A stretch of 64,000 nucleotides of DNA from Pseudomonas sp. UYIF39 (GTDB lineage: Bacteria; Pseudomonadota; Gammaproteobacteria; Pseudomonadales; Pseudomonadaceae), in contig NZ_JALBYU010000011.1 of NCBI RefSeq assembly GCF_029963765.1, positions 62,001 to 126,000 of the forward strand, written 5' to 3'. Below the pieces are notes generated by a model. That model saw only the letters and a list, made by a program, of their open reading frames with translations, was not told the DNA's origin and made no database searches. The stretch's first letter is position 1, and every line of letters starts with the position of its first letter. The position numbers and the translations under genes are program-made. Shown piece after piece: positions 43,036 through 52,621 of the stretch.

Positions 43036-44400
43036 TTAGCGAACACCATCCTGGCGCAGCGCGGCCGGAGTGAAGTCGCTGGTGGTGGCGGTGAAGCCGA
43101 AGTCATACGCCGATTTCTCTTCGTTCTTCATGCCCAGTGCCAGGTAGCGGCCCGATTGCAGGTCGTACAAGGTTTCCAGGGTGTACCACGGCACTTGAAC
43201 GTTGTAGTAATTCTGGGAGTGCGCTTCCGCCACACGCCACAGTTGGTTACGACCGTCGTAGTGGTCGATCACGGCCGCTTGCCAGGTGTCTTCGTCGATG
43301 TAGAAGTCACGCTTGGCGTAGATGTGACGCTGTCCTTCCTTCAAGGTAGCCACCACATGCCAGACCCGACGCAGCTCGTAGCGTGCCAGGTCCTGGTTGA
43401 TGTGGCCGGCCTTGATGATGTCGTCGTACTTGAGTTGCGGCGAGTCGAGTTTGTAGCTGTCGGAGGCGATGTACATCTCTTTCTTGCCTTCGAGTTTCCA
43501 GTCGTAACGATCCGGCGCACCGTTGTACATGTCCAGGTTGTCGGAGGTACGCAGGCCATCGGCTGCGGTACCCGGCCCGTCATAGGACACTTGTGGCGCA
43601 CGACGCACACGACGCTGACCGGCGTTGTAGACCCACGCCGAACGCGGCTCTTTCACCTGGTCGAGGGTTTCGTGCACCAGCAGTACACCACCGGCCAGAC
43701 GTGCCGGCGCGGTCACTTTCTGCTTGAAGTAGAACAGGATGTTGCCCGGGTTCGCCGGATCGTAATCCTTCATTTTGTCGCGGAACACGAACTGGTCCTG
43801 GAAGTACACCAGGCTGTACGAGCCGTTCGGCTGCGGCGTGGCCTGGGTCACCAGACGGGTCACGCTGCCACCGCGATAGCGGGTGATGTGGTTCCAGATG
43901 ACTTCGACGCCGGTCTTCGGGATCGGGAATGGAACGGCGGTTTCAAAGTTCTCCAGACCGTTGCCGCCGGACACCAGGTTAGTGGCGGTGGCGTTTTTCT
44001 TGATGGAGGCAAACACGGCATCCGGCACAGTCGCGCCGCGATGGGACGGGTAAACCGGCATTTTGAAGGTTTCCGGGTAGCGCTTGAACATCGCGTATTG
44101 GCCCGGTGCGAGCTTGTCCTTGTACTGGTCGACGTTCTGCGCAGTGATGGTGAACAGCGGTTTTTCACTGGCGTACGGGTCGGACAGGAAACCTTTGCTG
44201 TCGGCAGTGCCGGCGTTTTTCGCCATCGGCTTCCAGGCCGGGATCGATCCGTCAGCGTTGCCCGCCATCTCGGCGCCCATCGGGGTCAGGCTCTTGCCCA
44301 GTTTGTCCGCTTCGGCCGCAGGCACCGCCGCCATGACGCCGGTCGCCAGCAGCGAAAGCCCCAGAACACCGACGTGGAACAGACTCTTTGTTATTTTCAT
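43036..44400 (-). CDS. DUF1329 periplasmic/outer-membrane-associated protein
   Basis: The 454-residue protein has a Sec signal peptide (SLFHVGVLGLSLLATGVMAAVPAAEA) and the DUF1329 fold, related to lipoprotein-localisation (LolB-like) half-barrels. Visible motifs include LTPMGAEMAGNADGSIPAW, QRRVRRAPQVSYDGPG and ELRRVWHVVATLKEGQRH. These proteins are nearly always encoded with a DUF1302 partner and RND or acyl-CoA enzymes, suggesting envelope transport of hydrophobic compounds. It is 28 bp downstream of the DUF1302 gene. Confidence 0.9.
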   Translation of the reverse strand: MKITKSLFHVGVLGLSLLATGVMAAVPAAEADKLGKSLTPMGAEMAGNADGSIPAWKPMAKNAGTADSKGFLSDPYASEKPLFTITAQNVDQYKDKLAPGQYAMFKRYPETFKMPVYPSHRGATVPDAVFASIKKNATATNLVSGGNGLENFETAVPFPIPKTGVEVIWNHITRYRGGSVTRLVTQATPQPNGSYSLVYFQDQFVFRDKMKDYDPANPGNILFYFKQKVTAPARLAGGVLLVHETLDQVKEPRSAWVYNAGQRRVRRAPQVSYDGPGTAADGLRTSDNLDMYNGAPDRYDWKLEGKKEMYIASDSYKLDSPQLKYDDIIKAGHINQDLARYELRRVWHVVATLKEGQRHIYAKRDFYIDEDTWQAAVIDHYDGRNQLWRVAEAHSQNYYNVQVPWYTLETLYDLQSGRYLALGMKNEEKSAYDFGFTATTSDFTPAALRQDGVR

Positions 44401-44428
44401 ATGTGTGTTCGTCCTGAAAATACAGTGC

Positions 44429-46366
44429 TTAGAAGTTCACGCCGACGCTGAGCGCAACGAAGTCGCGGTCATCTACGGTGGTGTACTTGCCGTCGAAGAA
44501 GTTGGTGTACGCCAGGCTTGCGGTGTAGGTGTTCTGGTACTCGGCATCGACGCCCAGGCTGACCGCTTTGCGACCTTCCTCGAAGTTGCCGCCAGGGCCA
44601 GGCGAGTAACCTTCAACGTCGTGGGACCAGGCCACGTTCGGCTTGAGGTTCACACCGGCAAATACGTCGTTGTATTCCCAGATCGCACGGCCGCGGTAGC
44701 CCCAGGAGTTTGCGGTGGTGAAGCCGTCGTTTTCACAGTAGCGACTCACGTTGTTTTGCGCGCCACCTGCCAGGGTGCCGGTGTTTACTGCCTCGCACTG
44801 ACCATTTGGCAACGGCCCCGGACCGTAGCTCGGGTCACGGCCGTAACGGGCTTTCGAGTTGCTTTCCAGTCCGCCGACGTGGGTCCAGCCAACCTCACCC
44901 ACCAGGGTCAGTCGTGCGGCGCCCATTACCTGGTCGAAGAAATGAGTAAACGTCGTCTGGAGCTGGGTCACTTCTTTGCGGCGATAGCCTGGTTGATCCT
45001 GTCCTGGGGTCCCTTGGAGCACGGAAAGGTTAGGGTTCAGGGGGGTCAGACCGGAATAGAGGATGTCAGTGGTATTGAGCTGAACCGGAGCATTCGGCCG
45101 ATAGCTGACTTCACCGCTCCACGCCGTACCTGTAGGTAATGTGGTGGAGAAGCTCAAGCCATACAGTCGAATGTCTTCAGGGTATTCGACGTAGTAGCTG
45201 GAGTTACCGGCCACCACCAATGGCAACAAGCTCGGTGCCAGGGAACGCGCGACACTGACAGGAACACCCGCGCCCGCCAGCGAGCCCACCAGGCCCGTCG
45301 CACTGTAAGCGCTCGCTGGAGCGCCTTTACCGCTGAAAATCGGCGCACGGCTGTGATAGTTCATGAAATAAGCGCCGAACTCGGTGTCCAGCGGATCGAA
45401 CATGTATTTGAAGGACAGGCCAAATTGACCGCTGTCACGGGCATCGCGATCCGGACCGCGACGAACGATTACACCTTCATCCGGGTTACCCCAGGTCACA
45501 CCCTGGGCTGCGAGGGTGTTGAGAGTGGCACCACGCAGCGAAGCCGGCAGCCTCGCAGCCGTCAGCGAACTGTTCACCTGATTTTGGGTGCGCAGTACGG
45601 CCAGGTTGTTATCGCAGCCATCGGCAATTACGTCCGGTTGCGAGAAGAAGGTGCCGCAGTTGTCGACAACGGTCTGGTCCCATTCGAGCTGGTAGAAGGC
45701 TTCGGTCGAGAGGTTCTCGGTGAGGCTCTGCGAGACATAGAACATGTTGACCGGGATCAGGCCTTCCTTGATCTCGGCACCAGGGCGACGGAACGCGGAA
45801 ACGTCGATCGGGTTGATCGAGTTGATGCCACCACCGATGAAGGTACTTTCACCCCAGCTCACGACCTGCTTGCCCAGACGCACGGAACCCGGCTGATCGG
45901 CAATGGCATAGTTGTGGTAAACGAAGGCGTCGAGGATCTGCCCGCCAGAGGACTTGGCGCCTTCCTTGCGGTTGTCATTGCTGACGTTCTTGAACTCAAG
46001 GTCCTCGTTTTGTAGTGCGAAGTCGTACCAGTATTTACCCCGTACGAAGACACCGGTGTCGCCGTACTTCAGTTCGAGGTCATGGATACCCTTGAAGATC
46101 TTCGAAAAGGCCTGCCCGCTCTTGAAGTTCAAGTGACCGTCATCGGAAGTCTGGGACAGGCCATGCCCTCCGTTGTTGACACCGATGAGGTTCTTGTTCG
46201 GCGACTGGGTCGAGACACTCATGCCCAGGGAGAGAGACGAGTCAAACTGACCTTCGATTTCACCAACGTTGAAACTGACGCCGAATGCTGGCCCGGCGAG
46301 CGTAGAGGCAAGACTGACAGCCAGGGGCAGTTTCGCCCGGCGCCAGAACTGGTTTACTGATGTCAT
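44429..46366 (-). CDS. DUF1302 outer-membrane protein
   Basis: The 645-residue protein has a signal peptide (KLPLAVSLASTLAGPAFG), then FNVGEIEGQFDSSLSLGMSV. Alternating beta segments end in a C-terminal aromatic/Phe strand (DRDFVALSVGVNF), as expected for a beta-barrel. It probably forms an outer-membrane or surface-linked channel for fatty acids or other hydrophobic molecules with DUF1329. The ATG at 46366 gives a proper signal peptide; the longer frame does not. Confidence 0.88.
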   Translation of the reverse strand: MTSVNQFWRRAKLPLAVSLASTLAGPAFGVSFNVGEIEGQFDSSLSLGMSVSTQSPNKNLIGVNNGGHGLSQTSDDGHLNFKSGQAFSKIFKGIHDLELKYGDTGVFVRGKYWYDFALQNEDLEFKNVSNDNRKEGAKSSGGQILDAFVYHNYAIADQPGSVRLGKQVVSWGESTFIGGGINSINPIDVSAFRRPGAEIKEGLIPVNMFYVSQSLTENLSTEAFYQLEWDQTVVDNCGTFFSQPDVIADGCDNNLAVLRTQNQVNSSLTAARLPASLRGATLNTLAAQGVTWGNPDEGVIVRRGPDRDARDSGQFGLSFKYMFDPLDTEFGAYFMNYHSRAPIFSGKGAPASAYSATGLVGSLAGAGVPVSVARSLAPSLLPLVVAGNSSYYVEYPEDIRLYGLSFSTTLPTGTAWSGEVSYRPNAPVQLNTTDILYSGLTPLNPNLSVLQGTPGQDQPGYRRKEVTQLQTTFTHFFDQVMGAARLTLVGEVGWTHVGGLESNSKARYGRDPSYGPGPLPNGQCEAVNTGTLAGGAQNNVSRYCENDGFTTANSWGYRGRAIWEYNDVFAGVNLKPNVAWSHDVEGYSPGPGGNFEEGRKAVSLGVDAEYQNTYTASLAYTNFFDGKYTTVDDRDFVALSVGVNF

Positions 46367-46672
46367 CGACGCTACTCCATGTGCATTATTGTTATGGCAG
46401 TGAGCACTTCTAAAAACGCTGTGGATGACTGGGAGCCAAGGCGTCCCTAAGTCATTCCAAAGTTGCATCGCCCCCGTTTGTGCGCTTGCTCCGTTCTTAA
46501 AAATCCTTGGGCGGACTATAGCCAGCAGGTAGTACTGCTTGATCCCTCTAAAGTGTGATTTGCAGCTGCCAGCCACTCTGGAACAGTCCTTTGCCAAGCC
46601 GACGCCCGTCGGCCCGGCAAGGATGGCTGAAATTTCAGATTTGACAACCCAAGCGCTTGCTTGGTGGGGCTG

Positions 46673-46694
46673 GCGTGCCCTTTTGGGCACGCCA
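46673..46694. terminator. Perfect hairpin between the acyl-CoA ligase and DUF1302 genes
   Basis: GGCGTGCCC-TTTT-GGGCACGCC is a perfect 9-bp stem 8 bp beyond the ligase stop. There is no T-run on the minus strand. The rest of the 336-bp gap to DUF1302 holds no gene and presumably its promoter. Confidence 0.55.
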
Positions 46695-46702
46695 ATTGAC
46701 GC

Positions 46703-48385
46703 TTAAAGCGTCGAGAGGAAGGTGCTGTTGTTGGCTTGCCATTCGGTGATGTCGACGCGAATACGTTTCTTGTCGAGTTTGCCGACACTGGTCTTGGGAA
46801 TTTCAGTAACAAGGGCGATCTGGCTCGGGATGGCCCACTTGCTCAGGTGCCCCAATTCCACGAATGGCTTGAGGTGCTCCTTCAGTTCCCTGGCCCCGAT
46901 CACATGGCCTTCGCGGACCACCAGCAGCGCGAACGGACGCTCGCCCCACTGCGGATCGGCAATCCCCACCACTGCTACTTCGCGTACCGCCACGTGGCGA
47001 CTGATCAGGTCTTCCAGGTCCAGGGAAGAGATCCACTCACCACCGGTCTTGATCACATCCTTGATCCGGTCGCGAATGTCGATCACACCCATGCTGTCCA
47101 GGGTCGCTACGTCACCGGTGTGCAGCCAGCCCCCAGCCCAGAGCTCGGCACCCTTTTGCGGTTCGTTGAAATAACCTTCGGTGAGCCACGGTGCACGCAG
47201 CACCAATTCGCCTTGGGTCTCGCCATCGGCGGGCAGGAAGTTGCCGTCGGTGTCGACGATTGCCGCCTCCACCAATGGCCCCGGCACACCGGCCTTGATC
47301 CGGTACGTGGTGCGTTCGTCTTCGGTGCCGGCCATCAGCTCATCGTTGAGATGTGCACACGACACCAACGGCCCGGTTTCCGACATGCCGTAAGCGGCGG
47401 TCAGTTGAATGCCCTTGGCCTTGGCCGCTTCGTAAAGCGCACGGTTCAGCGCACTGCCGCCGATGACGATTTTCCAGCCACCGAAATCCGTGCCTTGCGC
47501 CGCTTTGGAATTGAGGACCATTTGCAGGATGGTCGGCACGCAATGGGAAAAGGTGACCTTCTCCTTGCGCCACAGCTCCACCAGGTACTCAGGGTCATAG
47601 CGACCGGGATAGACCTGCTTGAGCCCGAGCATGGTCGCCACATACGGCAGGCCCCAGGCGTGCACATGGAACATCGGGGTGATCGGCATGTAAACGTCGT
47701 TGGTGCCCAGCAACCGCACGCTGTCGATGGCGCCCATGATGGTCGACACACCCATGGTGTGCAGCACCAGTTGCCGATGGGTGAAGTACACACCTTTGGG
47801 ATTACCGGTGGTGCCGGTGGTGTAGAACGTGGTCGCGACCGAGTTTTCGTCGAAGTCCTGGAAGTCGTACTGCGTACTCGCCGCCGCCAGCAACTGCTCG
47901 TACTCGCCAATGAGGTTCGGCAAGTCGGCGGTTTTTTCCGGCAGATCGGTCAGCAGCAGGGTTTTCTCCACCGTGGCCAGGTGCCCGGCAATGGCCTGGT
48001 ACAACCCGACGAACTCGCTGTTGACCAGCACAAAGCGGTCCTCGGCGTGGTTCATGGTGTAGAGGATCTGCTCCGGTGACAGGCGCACGTTAATGGTGTG
48101 GATCACCGCGCCGATCATCGGGATGGCAAACATGCATTCCAGATAACGATGACTGTCCCAGTCCATCACCGCTACGGTATCCCCGGCCTTGACGCCGGCC
48201 GCCGTCAGCACGTTGGCCAGCCTCGCGACCCGTTCGATCAGGGTCGGATAGCTGTAGCGCAACTGGTCGCGGTAAATAATCTCGCGGGTTTTCTCGTAAC
48301 GAGCGCCGGACATCAGCAGCCGTTTAATCAGCAGCGGATACTGGTAAGCGCCTTCGGCTGGGGGGATAACGCGAGTCTGCAACAT
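46703..48385 (-). CDS. AMP-binding acyl-CoA ligase (AlkK-like, medium-chain type)
   Basis: This enzyme activates a carboxylic acid to its CoA thioester through an acyl-AMP. The 560-residue protein has the AMP-binding P-loop TTFYTTGTTGNPKGV near residue 185, the MFHVHAWGLPY segment, YGMSETGP, GWLHTGDVATLDSMG and the C-terminal catalytic Lys in KTSVGKLDKKRIR. These features fit the AlkK/FadD3-like family of medium-chain acyl-CoA synthetases. It lies upstream of DUF1302/DUF1329 on the same strand, so import and activation of a fatty acid are likely coupled. ATG at 48385 has AAGGGA upstream. Confidence 0.92.
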   Translation of the reverse strand: MLQTRVIPPAEGAYQYPLLIKRLLMSGARYEKTREIIYRDQLRYSYPTLIERVARLANVLTAAGVKAGDTVAVMDWDSHRYLECMFAIPMIGAVIHTINVRLSPEQILYTMNHAEDRFVLVNSEFVGLYQAIAGHLATVEKTLLLTDLPEKTADLPNLIGEYEQLLAAASTQYDFQDFDENSVATTFYTTGTTGNPKGVYFTHRQLVLHTMGVSTIMGAIDSVRLLGTNDVYMPITPMFHVHAWGLPYVATMLGLKQVYPGRYDPEYLVELWRKEKVTFSHCVPTILQMVLNSKAAQGTDFGGWKIVIGGSALNRALYEAAKAKGIQLTAAYGMSETGPLVSCAHLNDELMAGTEDERTTYRIKAGVPGPLVEAAIVDTDGNFLPADGETQGELVLRAPWLTEGYFNEPQKGAELWAGGWLHTGDVATLDSMGVIDIRDRIKDVIKTGGEWISSLDLEDLISRHVAVREVAVVGIADPQWGERPFALLVVREGHVIGARELKEHLKPFVELGHLSKWAIPSQIALVTEIPKTSVGKLDKKRIRVDITEWQANNSTFLSTL

Positions 48386-48729
48386 AAGAGTCCCTTTTCT
48401 GACTGCACGGTCGTGGCTGAAAGTAAGCACTTTAGTGCGCTTGGACGCCAGCCAAATCAGCCAAAGGAATGATTTGCAGAACCGGACAAATACTAGCTTT
48501 GCGCCACTACCTGGTGTGTTTCGTCGAGAATTCGGGACCTGCGCTGTAAAACGTTGAAACGCATGCGCGCAACACTTGTCTGTGACCCTACGTACGATAC
48601 GGCCACGATGAGCCGAGCGGTTGGCAGCCAAACAGTTGCCCAGGTCGCCCAACCCTCCACCTCATCTTCAAGAGAAGGATCTTGTCACTAGACCTGTCTG
48701 GTCACACGCCATCGGTATCCCATACAACA
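48386..48729. promoter_or_regulatory. Divergent intergenic region, acyl-CoA ligase / glycosyltransferase
   Basis: No gene is seen. In-frame extension of the glycosyltransferase to a TTG at 48682 has low GC3 and is not favoured. No convincing promoter boxes or MalT-type sites were found by eye. Confidence 0.4.
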
Positions 48730-49623
48730 ATGAGTATTGAACTGACCGCCCCCGAGAACTCCCCATCGACACAAGCGCCTCTGGTTTCCATCGTGGCGCC
48801 CTGTTTCAACGCGAAAAAGTACCTGGAAGTCGCCATCAAGAGCATCTTCGCCCAGGACTACCCGAACTTCGAAGTCATCATCGTGGACGATGGGTCCAGC
48901 GACGACAGCCTCGCCATACTCAAGCGCTTACAACACACCTATGACTTCCAGCTGTATTCGCAACCGAACCGGGGCGTGAGCGCGGCACTCAACCACGGCT
49001 TGCGATACGCCAAAGGCGTCTATGTGTCGACGCCGGACCTGGATGACATCATGTTGCCGGAGTCCGTACGCATTCGCGCCGAATACCTGGACCAGCACCC
49101 GAACGTCGGCTGCGTGGGGGCGCTGATCAGCTACATGGACTGCGATGGCAACACCATCAAGCAGCAACAACGCGACCGGATACACACCTACAACTTCGAT
49201 CAGGTCCTCATAGGTGCCGTTGTGATCGGCGCCCCTGTTGCGCTCTATCGCATGAAAGCGATGCGAAGTGCCGACTTCTACGCGCCGAAGCTGCGGGTTC
49301 AGGACTTCCAGATGACGTTGCGGATTGCCCGGCTGGGTTATGAGATCCATGAATTGCCGATCTGCATGACCCGCTATCGCCGCCATGCCAACAACCTGTC
49401 TAGAAAATACCGGATGCTGCTCCAGGCGGACCTTGAGGCGATCGCGCCGTACGTGAACCATCCCGGCTATCAGAGCGCCCGCACCAAACTGGTAAACAAG
49501 GCTCTCAAATATGCGGTGGTCGAAGACAAGCAAGAAGCCTGGCAGCTGTTGCGCTCGATCCCCTGGCGACACCTCAATCGAACCAGCTTCAAACGCTTCA
49601 AGCGGCTGGTATTACATCGCTAG
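48730..49623 (+). CDS. Family 2 glycosyltransferase
   Basis: The 297-residue GT-A enzyme begins the catalytic fold with VSIVAPCFNAKKYLEVAIKS and has the nucleotide-sugar loop EVIIVDDGSSDDS. The DxD-equivalent is TPDLDDIMLP, and the late acceptor-site region is VQDFQMTLRIARLGY, with the CMTRYRRHANNLS segment after it. It has no membrane helices. It stands alone, so its product (LPS, polysaccharide or other glycan) cannot be told. The ATG at 48730 is chosen on codon use; TTG 48682 with AAGGA close by is the alternative. Confidence 0.85.
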   Translation: MSIELTAPENSPSTQAPLVSIVAPCFNAKKYLEVAIKSIFAQDYPNFEVIIVDDGSSDDSLAILKRLQHTYDFQLYSQPNRGVSAALNHGLRYAKGVYVSTPDLDDIMLPESVRIRAEYLDQHPNVGCVGALISYMDCDGNTIKQQQRDRIHTYNFDQVLIGAVVIGAPVALYRMKAMRSADFYAPKLRVQDFQMTLRIARLGYEIHELPICMTRYRRHANNLSRKYRMLLQADLEAIAPYVNHPGYQSARTKLVNKALKYAVVEDKQEAWQLLRSIPWRHLNRTSFKRFKRLVLHR

Positions 49624-49638
49624 CCGCCTCACAAGGCC

Positions 49639-50268
49639 TCAGTGCATCTCGGTAAACGCGAGTTTCACACCGATGGCAATCAGCACGGCGCCCATCGTCC
49701 GATCGAACCAGTGGCCCATCCGGGCAAAACCTGCGCGTACGCGCTGCTGGCTGAACAGCATCGCCACCAGGCAGAACCACACAGCGGTGGCCACCGCGAG
49801 GTAGATGCCGTAGCCCGCCTGTACCGCCAGCGGCGTTTGCGGATTGATCACCACGGTGAACAGCGAAAGGAAGAACAGCGTCGCTTTCGGGTTCAGACCG
49901 TTGGTCACGAAACCCGAAGTGAAGGCGCCACGAGCGGTGCGCTCGCCCGCTTCCTTGTGCAGATCGTCAGCCGCCGGTTGGGCCGGCTGTGCGCGCAAGG
50001 CCTTGAAGCCGATGTACAGCAAGTACGCGGCGGCCGCCCATTTGAGGGCATTAAACAACACGATCGACTGGGACACGATCAGGCCGATGCCGAGCAACGA
50101 ATAGCCGACGTGCAGGAAAATCGCCGTGCCGACGCCCAGCGCCGTCCAGGTGCCCGCTTGACGACCATGGGTCACGCTCTCACGCACCACCACGGCAAAG
50201 TCCGGGCCGGGGCTGGCCACGGCCAGCAAGTGAATCAGGGCAACGGTCAAAAACTCTGTCCAGTACAT
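49639..50268 (-). CDS. LysE/RhtB-family amino-acid exporter
   Basis: The 209-residue inner-membrane protein has about six helices and the N-terminal family pattern LAVASPGPDFAVVVRESVTHGRQAG. RhtB-like exporters remove amino acids such as homoserine or threonine; the substrate here is unknown. It is convergent with the glycosyltransferase and divergent from the dehydrogenase gene. Confidence 0.92.
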   Translation of the reverse strand: MYWTEFLTVALIHLLAVASPGPDFAVVVRESVTHGRQAGTWTALGVGTAIFLHVGYSLLGIGLIVSQSIVLFNALKWAAAAYLLYIGFKALRAQPAQPAADDLHKEAGERTARGAFTSGFVTNGLNPKATLFFLSLFTVVINPQTPLAVQAGYGIYLAVATAVWFCLVAMLFSQQRVRAGFARMGHWFDRTMGAVLIAIGVKLAFTEMH

Positions 50269-50359
50269 GGGGGATCCTTTTCGCCAAGCGTAACTGTTTG
50301 TTTCATCTGGTAGGCTCGGCAGATTACGCCTTCAGTTCATTGCACAAAAGGTACAGTTG

Positions 50360-51325
50360 ATGACGAACACTCACCGCGCCGTTTTCCTCGACCACCCGTC
50401 CCTGGACCTGGGTGACCTCGACCTCAGCCCGCTGCAAGAGTGTTTCAGCGATTTACAGCTTTTCGCCCAGACCACGCAGGACCAAGTGATCGAACGCCTT
50501 AAGGGCGCCACCGTTGCCATCAGCAACAAAATCCTGATCGACGCCGCCGCCATCGCTGCCAGCCCCGAGCTGAAGCTGATTCTGATCACCGCCACCGGTA
50601 CCAACAACGTTGACCTCGCCGCCGCCCGCGCCCACGGAATTACCGTCTGCAACTGCCAGGGTTACGGCACGCCGTCGGTGGCGCAGCACACGATCATGTT
50701 GCTACTCAATCTGGCAACGCGCCTGGCCGATTATCAAAAGGCTGTCGGCGAAGGTCGCTGGCAGGAGGCGAAACAGTTCTGCCTGCTGGATTACCCGATT
50801 GTCGAACTGGAAGGCAAAACCCTCGGCCTGCTCGGTCACGGCGAACTGGGCGGCGCGGTTGCACGACTGGCCGAAGCCTTTGGCATGCGTGTACTGCTCG
50901 GTCAGATTCCCGGGCGCCCTGCCCGGCCGGATCGTTTGCCACTGGATGAGCTGCTGCCGCAGATCGACGCGCTGACCCTGCACTGTCCGCTCAACGAACA
51001 CACCCGCCACTTCATCGGAGCCCGTGAGCTGGCCTCGATGAAACCCGGTGCGTTCGTGGTCAACACCGCACGCGGAGGCCTGATCGACGAACAGGCCCTG
51101 GCCGATGCCTTGCGCAACGGTCACCTGGGTGGCGCGGCTACCGACGTGTTAAGCGTCGAGCCACCGACCGCCGGCAATCCGCTGCTGGCCCCTGACATTC
51201 CACGGTTGATTGTCACCCCGCACAATGCTTGGGGCAGTCGCGAGGCACGCCAGCGAATCGTGGGCCAGTTGACCGAAAACGCTCAGGGATACTTCAGTGG
51301 TAAAGCGCTGCGGGTCGTCAGTTGA
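50360..51325 (+). CDS. D-2-hydroxyacid dehydrogenase (glycerate/hydroxypyruvate-reductase-like)
   Basis: This NAD(P)-dependent enzyme of 321 residues has the Rossmann GxGxxG as LGLLGHGELGGAVA near residue 150. The catalytic Arg is in VVNTARGGLID and the catalytic His in VTPHNAWGS. A D-glycerate dehydrogenase role (hydroxypyruvate to glycerate) fits the sequence type, but the 2-oxoacid is not proven. The ATG at 50360 follows an in-frame TTG by one codon. It is 33 bp upstream of rsmC on the same strand. Confidence 0.88.
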   Translation: MTNTHRAVFLDHPSLDLGDLDLSPLQECFSDLQLFAQTTQDQVIERLKGATVAISNKILIDAAAIAASPELKLILITATGTNNVDLAAARAHGITVCNCQGYGTPSVAQHTIMLLLNLATRLADYQKAVGEGRWQEAKQFCLLDYPIVELEGKTLGLLGHGELGGAVARLAEAFGMRVLLGQIPGRPARPDRLPLDELLPQIDALTLHCPLNEHTRHFIGARELASMKPGAFVVNTARGGLIDEQALADALRNGHLGGAATDVLSVEPPTAGNPLLAPDIPRLIVTPHNAWGSREARQRIVGQLTENAQGYFSGKALRVVS

Positions 51326-51358
51326 TAGACTGCGGCACTTTTTTCACAGGAGCAGAGT

Positions 51359-52357
51359 ATGGATCCGCGCAGTGAAGTACTGCTTCGTCAGGCCGAGTTA
51401 TTCCAGGGTTCGGTGCTGCTGGCCGGTTTGCCCGACGATGACCTGCTGGGCCGTTTGCCCGACGCTCATGGCTGGTGCTGGCATGCCGGCGATCAAGCAG
51501 CGCTGGATGCTCGCTTCGCCGAGCGCAGCCATTTTGGTGTGACTGTAACAGAGCGTGCGTTCGACACCGCCGTGGTGTTTCTGCCCAAGTCCAAGGACCT
51601 GACCGACTACATCCTCAACGCCCTCGCCTCCAGACTGGCCGGTCGTGAACTGTATCTGGTGGGTGAAAAACGCAGCGGCATCGAAGGCGCGGCCAAGCAA
51701 CTGAACCCCTTCGGCAAACCGCGCAAGCTCGACAGCGCGCGGCATTGCCAGCTGTGGCAGGTGACCGTGGCCACTGCGCCAGAAGCCAAGTCGCTGGAAA
51801 GCCTGGCCCAGACCTATGAGTTGTCGCTGGCCGAAGGTCCGCTAAAAGTCATCAGTCTGCCGGGCGTGTTCAGCCACGGTCGGCTGGATCGCGGCAGCGC
51901 ACTTTTGCTGGAACATCTGGACAAATTGCCGAGCGGCCATTTGCTGGACTTCGGTTGTGGTGCCGGTGTGTTGGGAGCAGCGGTGAAACGTCGCTATCCA
52001 CACAACCAGGTCACCTTGCTTGATGTGGATGCGTTTGCGGCTGCCAGCAGTCGCCTGACATTGGCTGCCAACGGTCTGGAAGCAGACGTGATTACCGGTG
52101 ACGGTATCGACGCCGCACCGATGGGGCTGAGTGCGATTTTGAGCAACCCTCCATTCCATGTCGGGGTTCACACCGACTACTTTGCTACCGAGAACTTGCT
52201 TCGAAAAGCGGCCAAACATCTGAAAAACGGTGGCGAACTGCGCTTGGTGGCGAACAGCTTTCTGAAGTATCAACCGCTGATCGAAGAGCATCTGGGCGTA
52301 TGTGCGATCAAGGCTGAAGGACAGGGTTTCAGGATCTACCGAGCCAAACGCGGCTAG
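51359..52357 (+). CDS. rsmC: RsmC, 16S rRNA m2G1207 methyltransferase
   Basis: RsmC methylates G1207 of 16S rRNA in the 30S subunit. The 332-residue protein has the duplicated methyltransferase layout: a degenerate N-domain and an active C-domain with LLDFGCGAGVLGAAV (SAM loop, about residue 197) and the catalytic LSNPPFHVG (about 260). Length and motifs are normal. A GGAGCAGAG ribosome site precedes the ATG. Confidence 0.94.
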   Translation: MDPRSEVLLRQAELFQGSVLLAGLPDDDLLGRLPDAHGWCWHAGDQAALDARFAERSHFGVTVTERAFDTAVVFLPKSKDLTDYILNALASRLAGRELYLVGEKRSGIEGAAKQLNPFGKPRKLDSARHCQLWQVTVATAPEAKSLESLAQTYELSLAEGPLKVISLPGVFSHGRLDRGSALLLEHLDKLPSGHLLDFGCGAGVLGAAVKRRYPHNQVTLLDVDAFAAASSRLTLAANGLEADVITGDGIDAAPMGLSAILSNPPFHVGVHTDYFATENLLRKAAKHLKNGGELRLVANSFLKYQPLIEEHLGVCAIKAEGQGFRIYRAKRG

Positions 52358-52411
52358 GACTACTTTCTAAAAAAGAGGCTTGCCCAATCGGATTTGCCTA
52401 GGCAGAATCCG

Positions 52412-52615
52412 CTCCGTCCTAGGGGAGTAGTCTCCCACGAGCGCCATGCTCGTCCGGCATACGTCAACATACTTGGTCAACAGACCATGGCGTATGCGAC
52501 CCAAGCGTCCGCATCAGACGGATCGCAGGGTTTGACAAGACCTATGACACGAACACCTTACCCGGGGCGGGAAGGCTGTACGTGTCATAGCCGTGTCGAC
52601 CCGCCCCTTAGGAAA
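52412..52615 (+). promoter_or_regulatory. yybP-ykoY manganese riboswitch
   Basis: The leader of the GDT1-family gene contains the two hallmarks of this RNA: AGGGGAGTAG (52421-52430) and GTCAACATACTTGG (52463-52476), bracketed by pairing arms GCATACG/CGTATGC. Downstream, CTATGACAC (52542-52550) pairs with GTGTCATAG (52582-52590). An alternative GGGGCGG/CCGCCCC pair (52564-52570, 52601-52607) ends just before the AGGA ribosome site, a plausible translation switch. The class senses Mn2+ and usually controls Mn export. Confidence 0.9.
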
Positions 52616-52621
52616 AACCTG

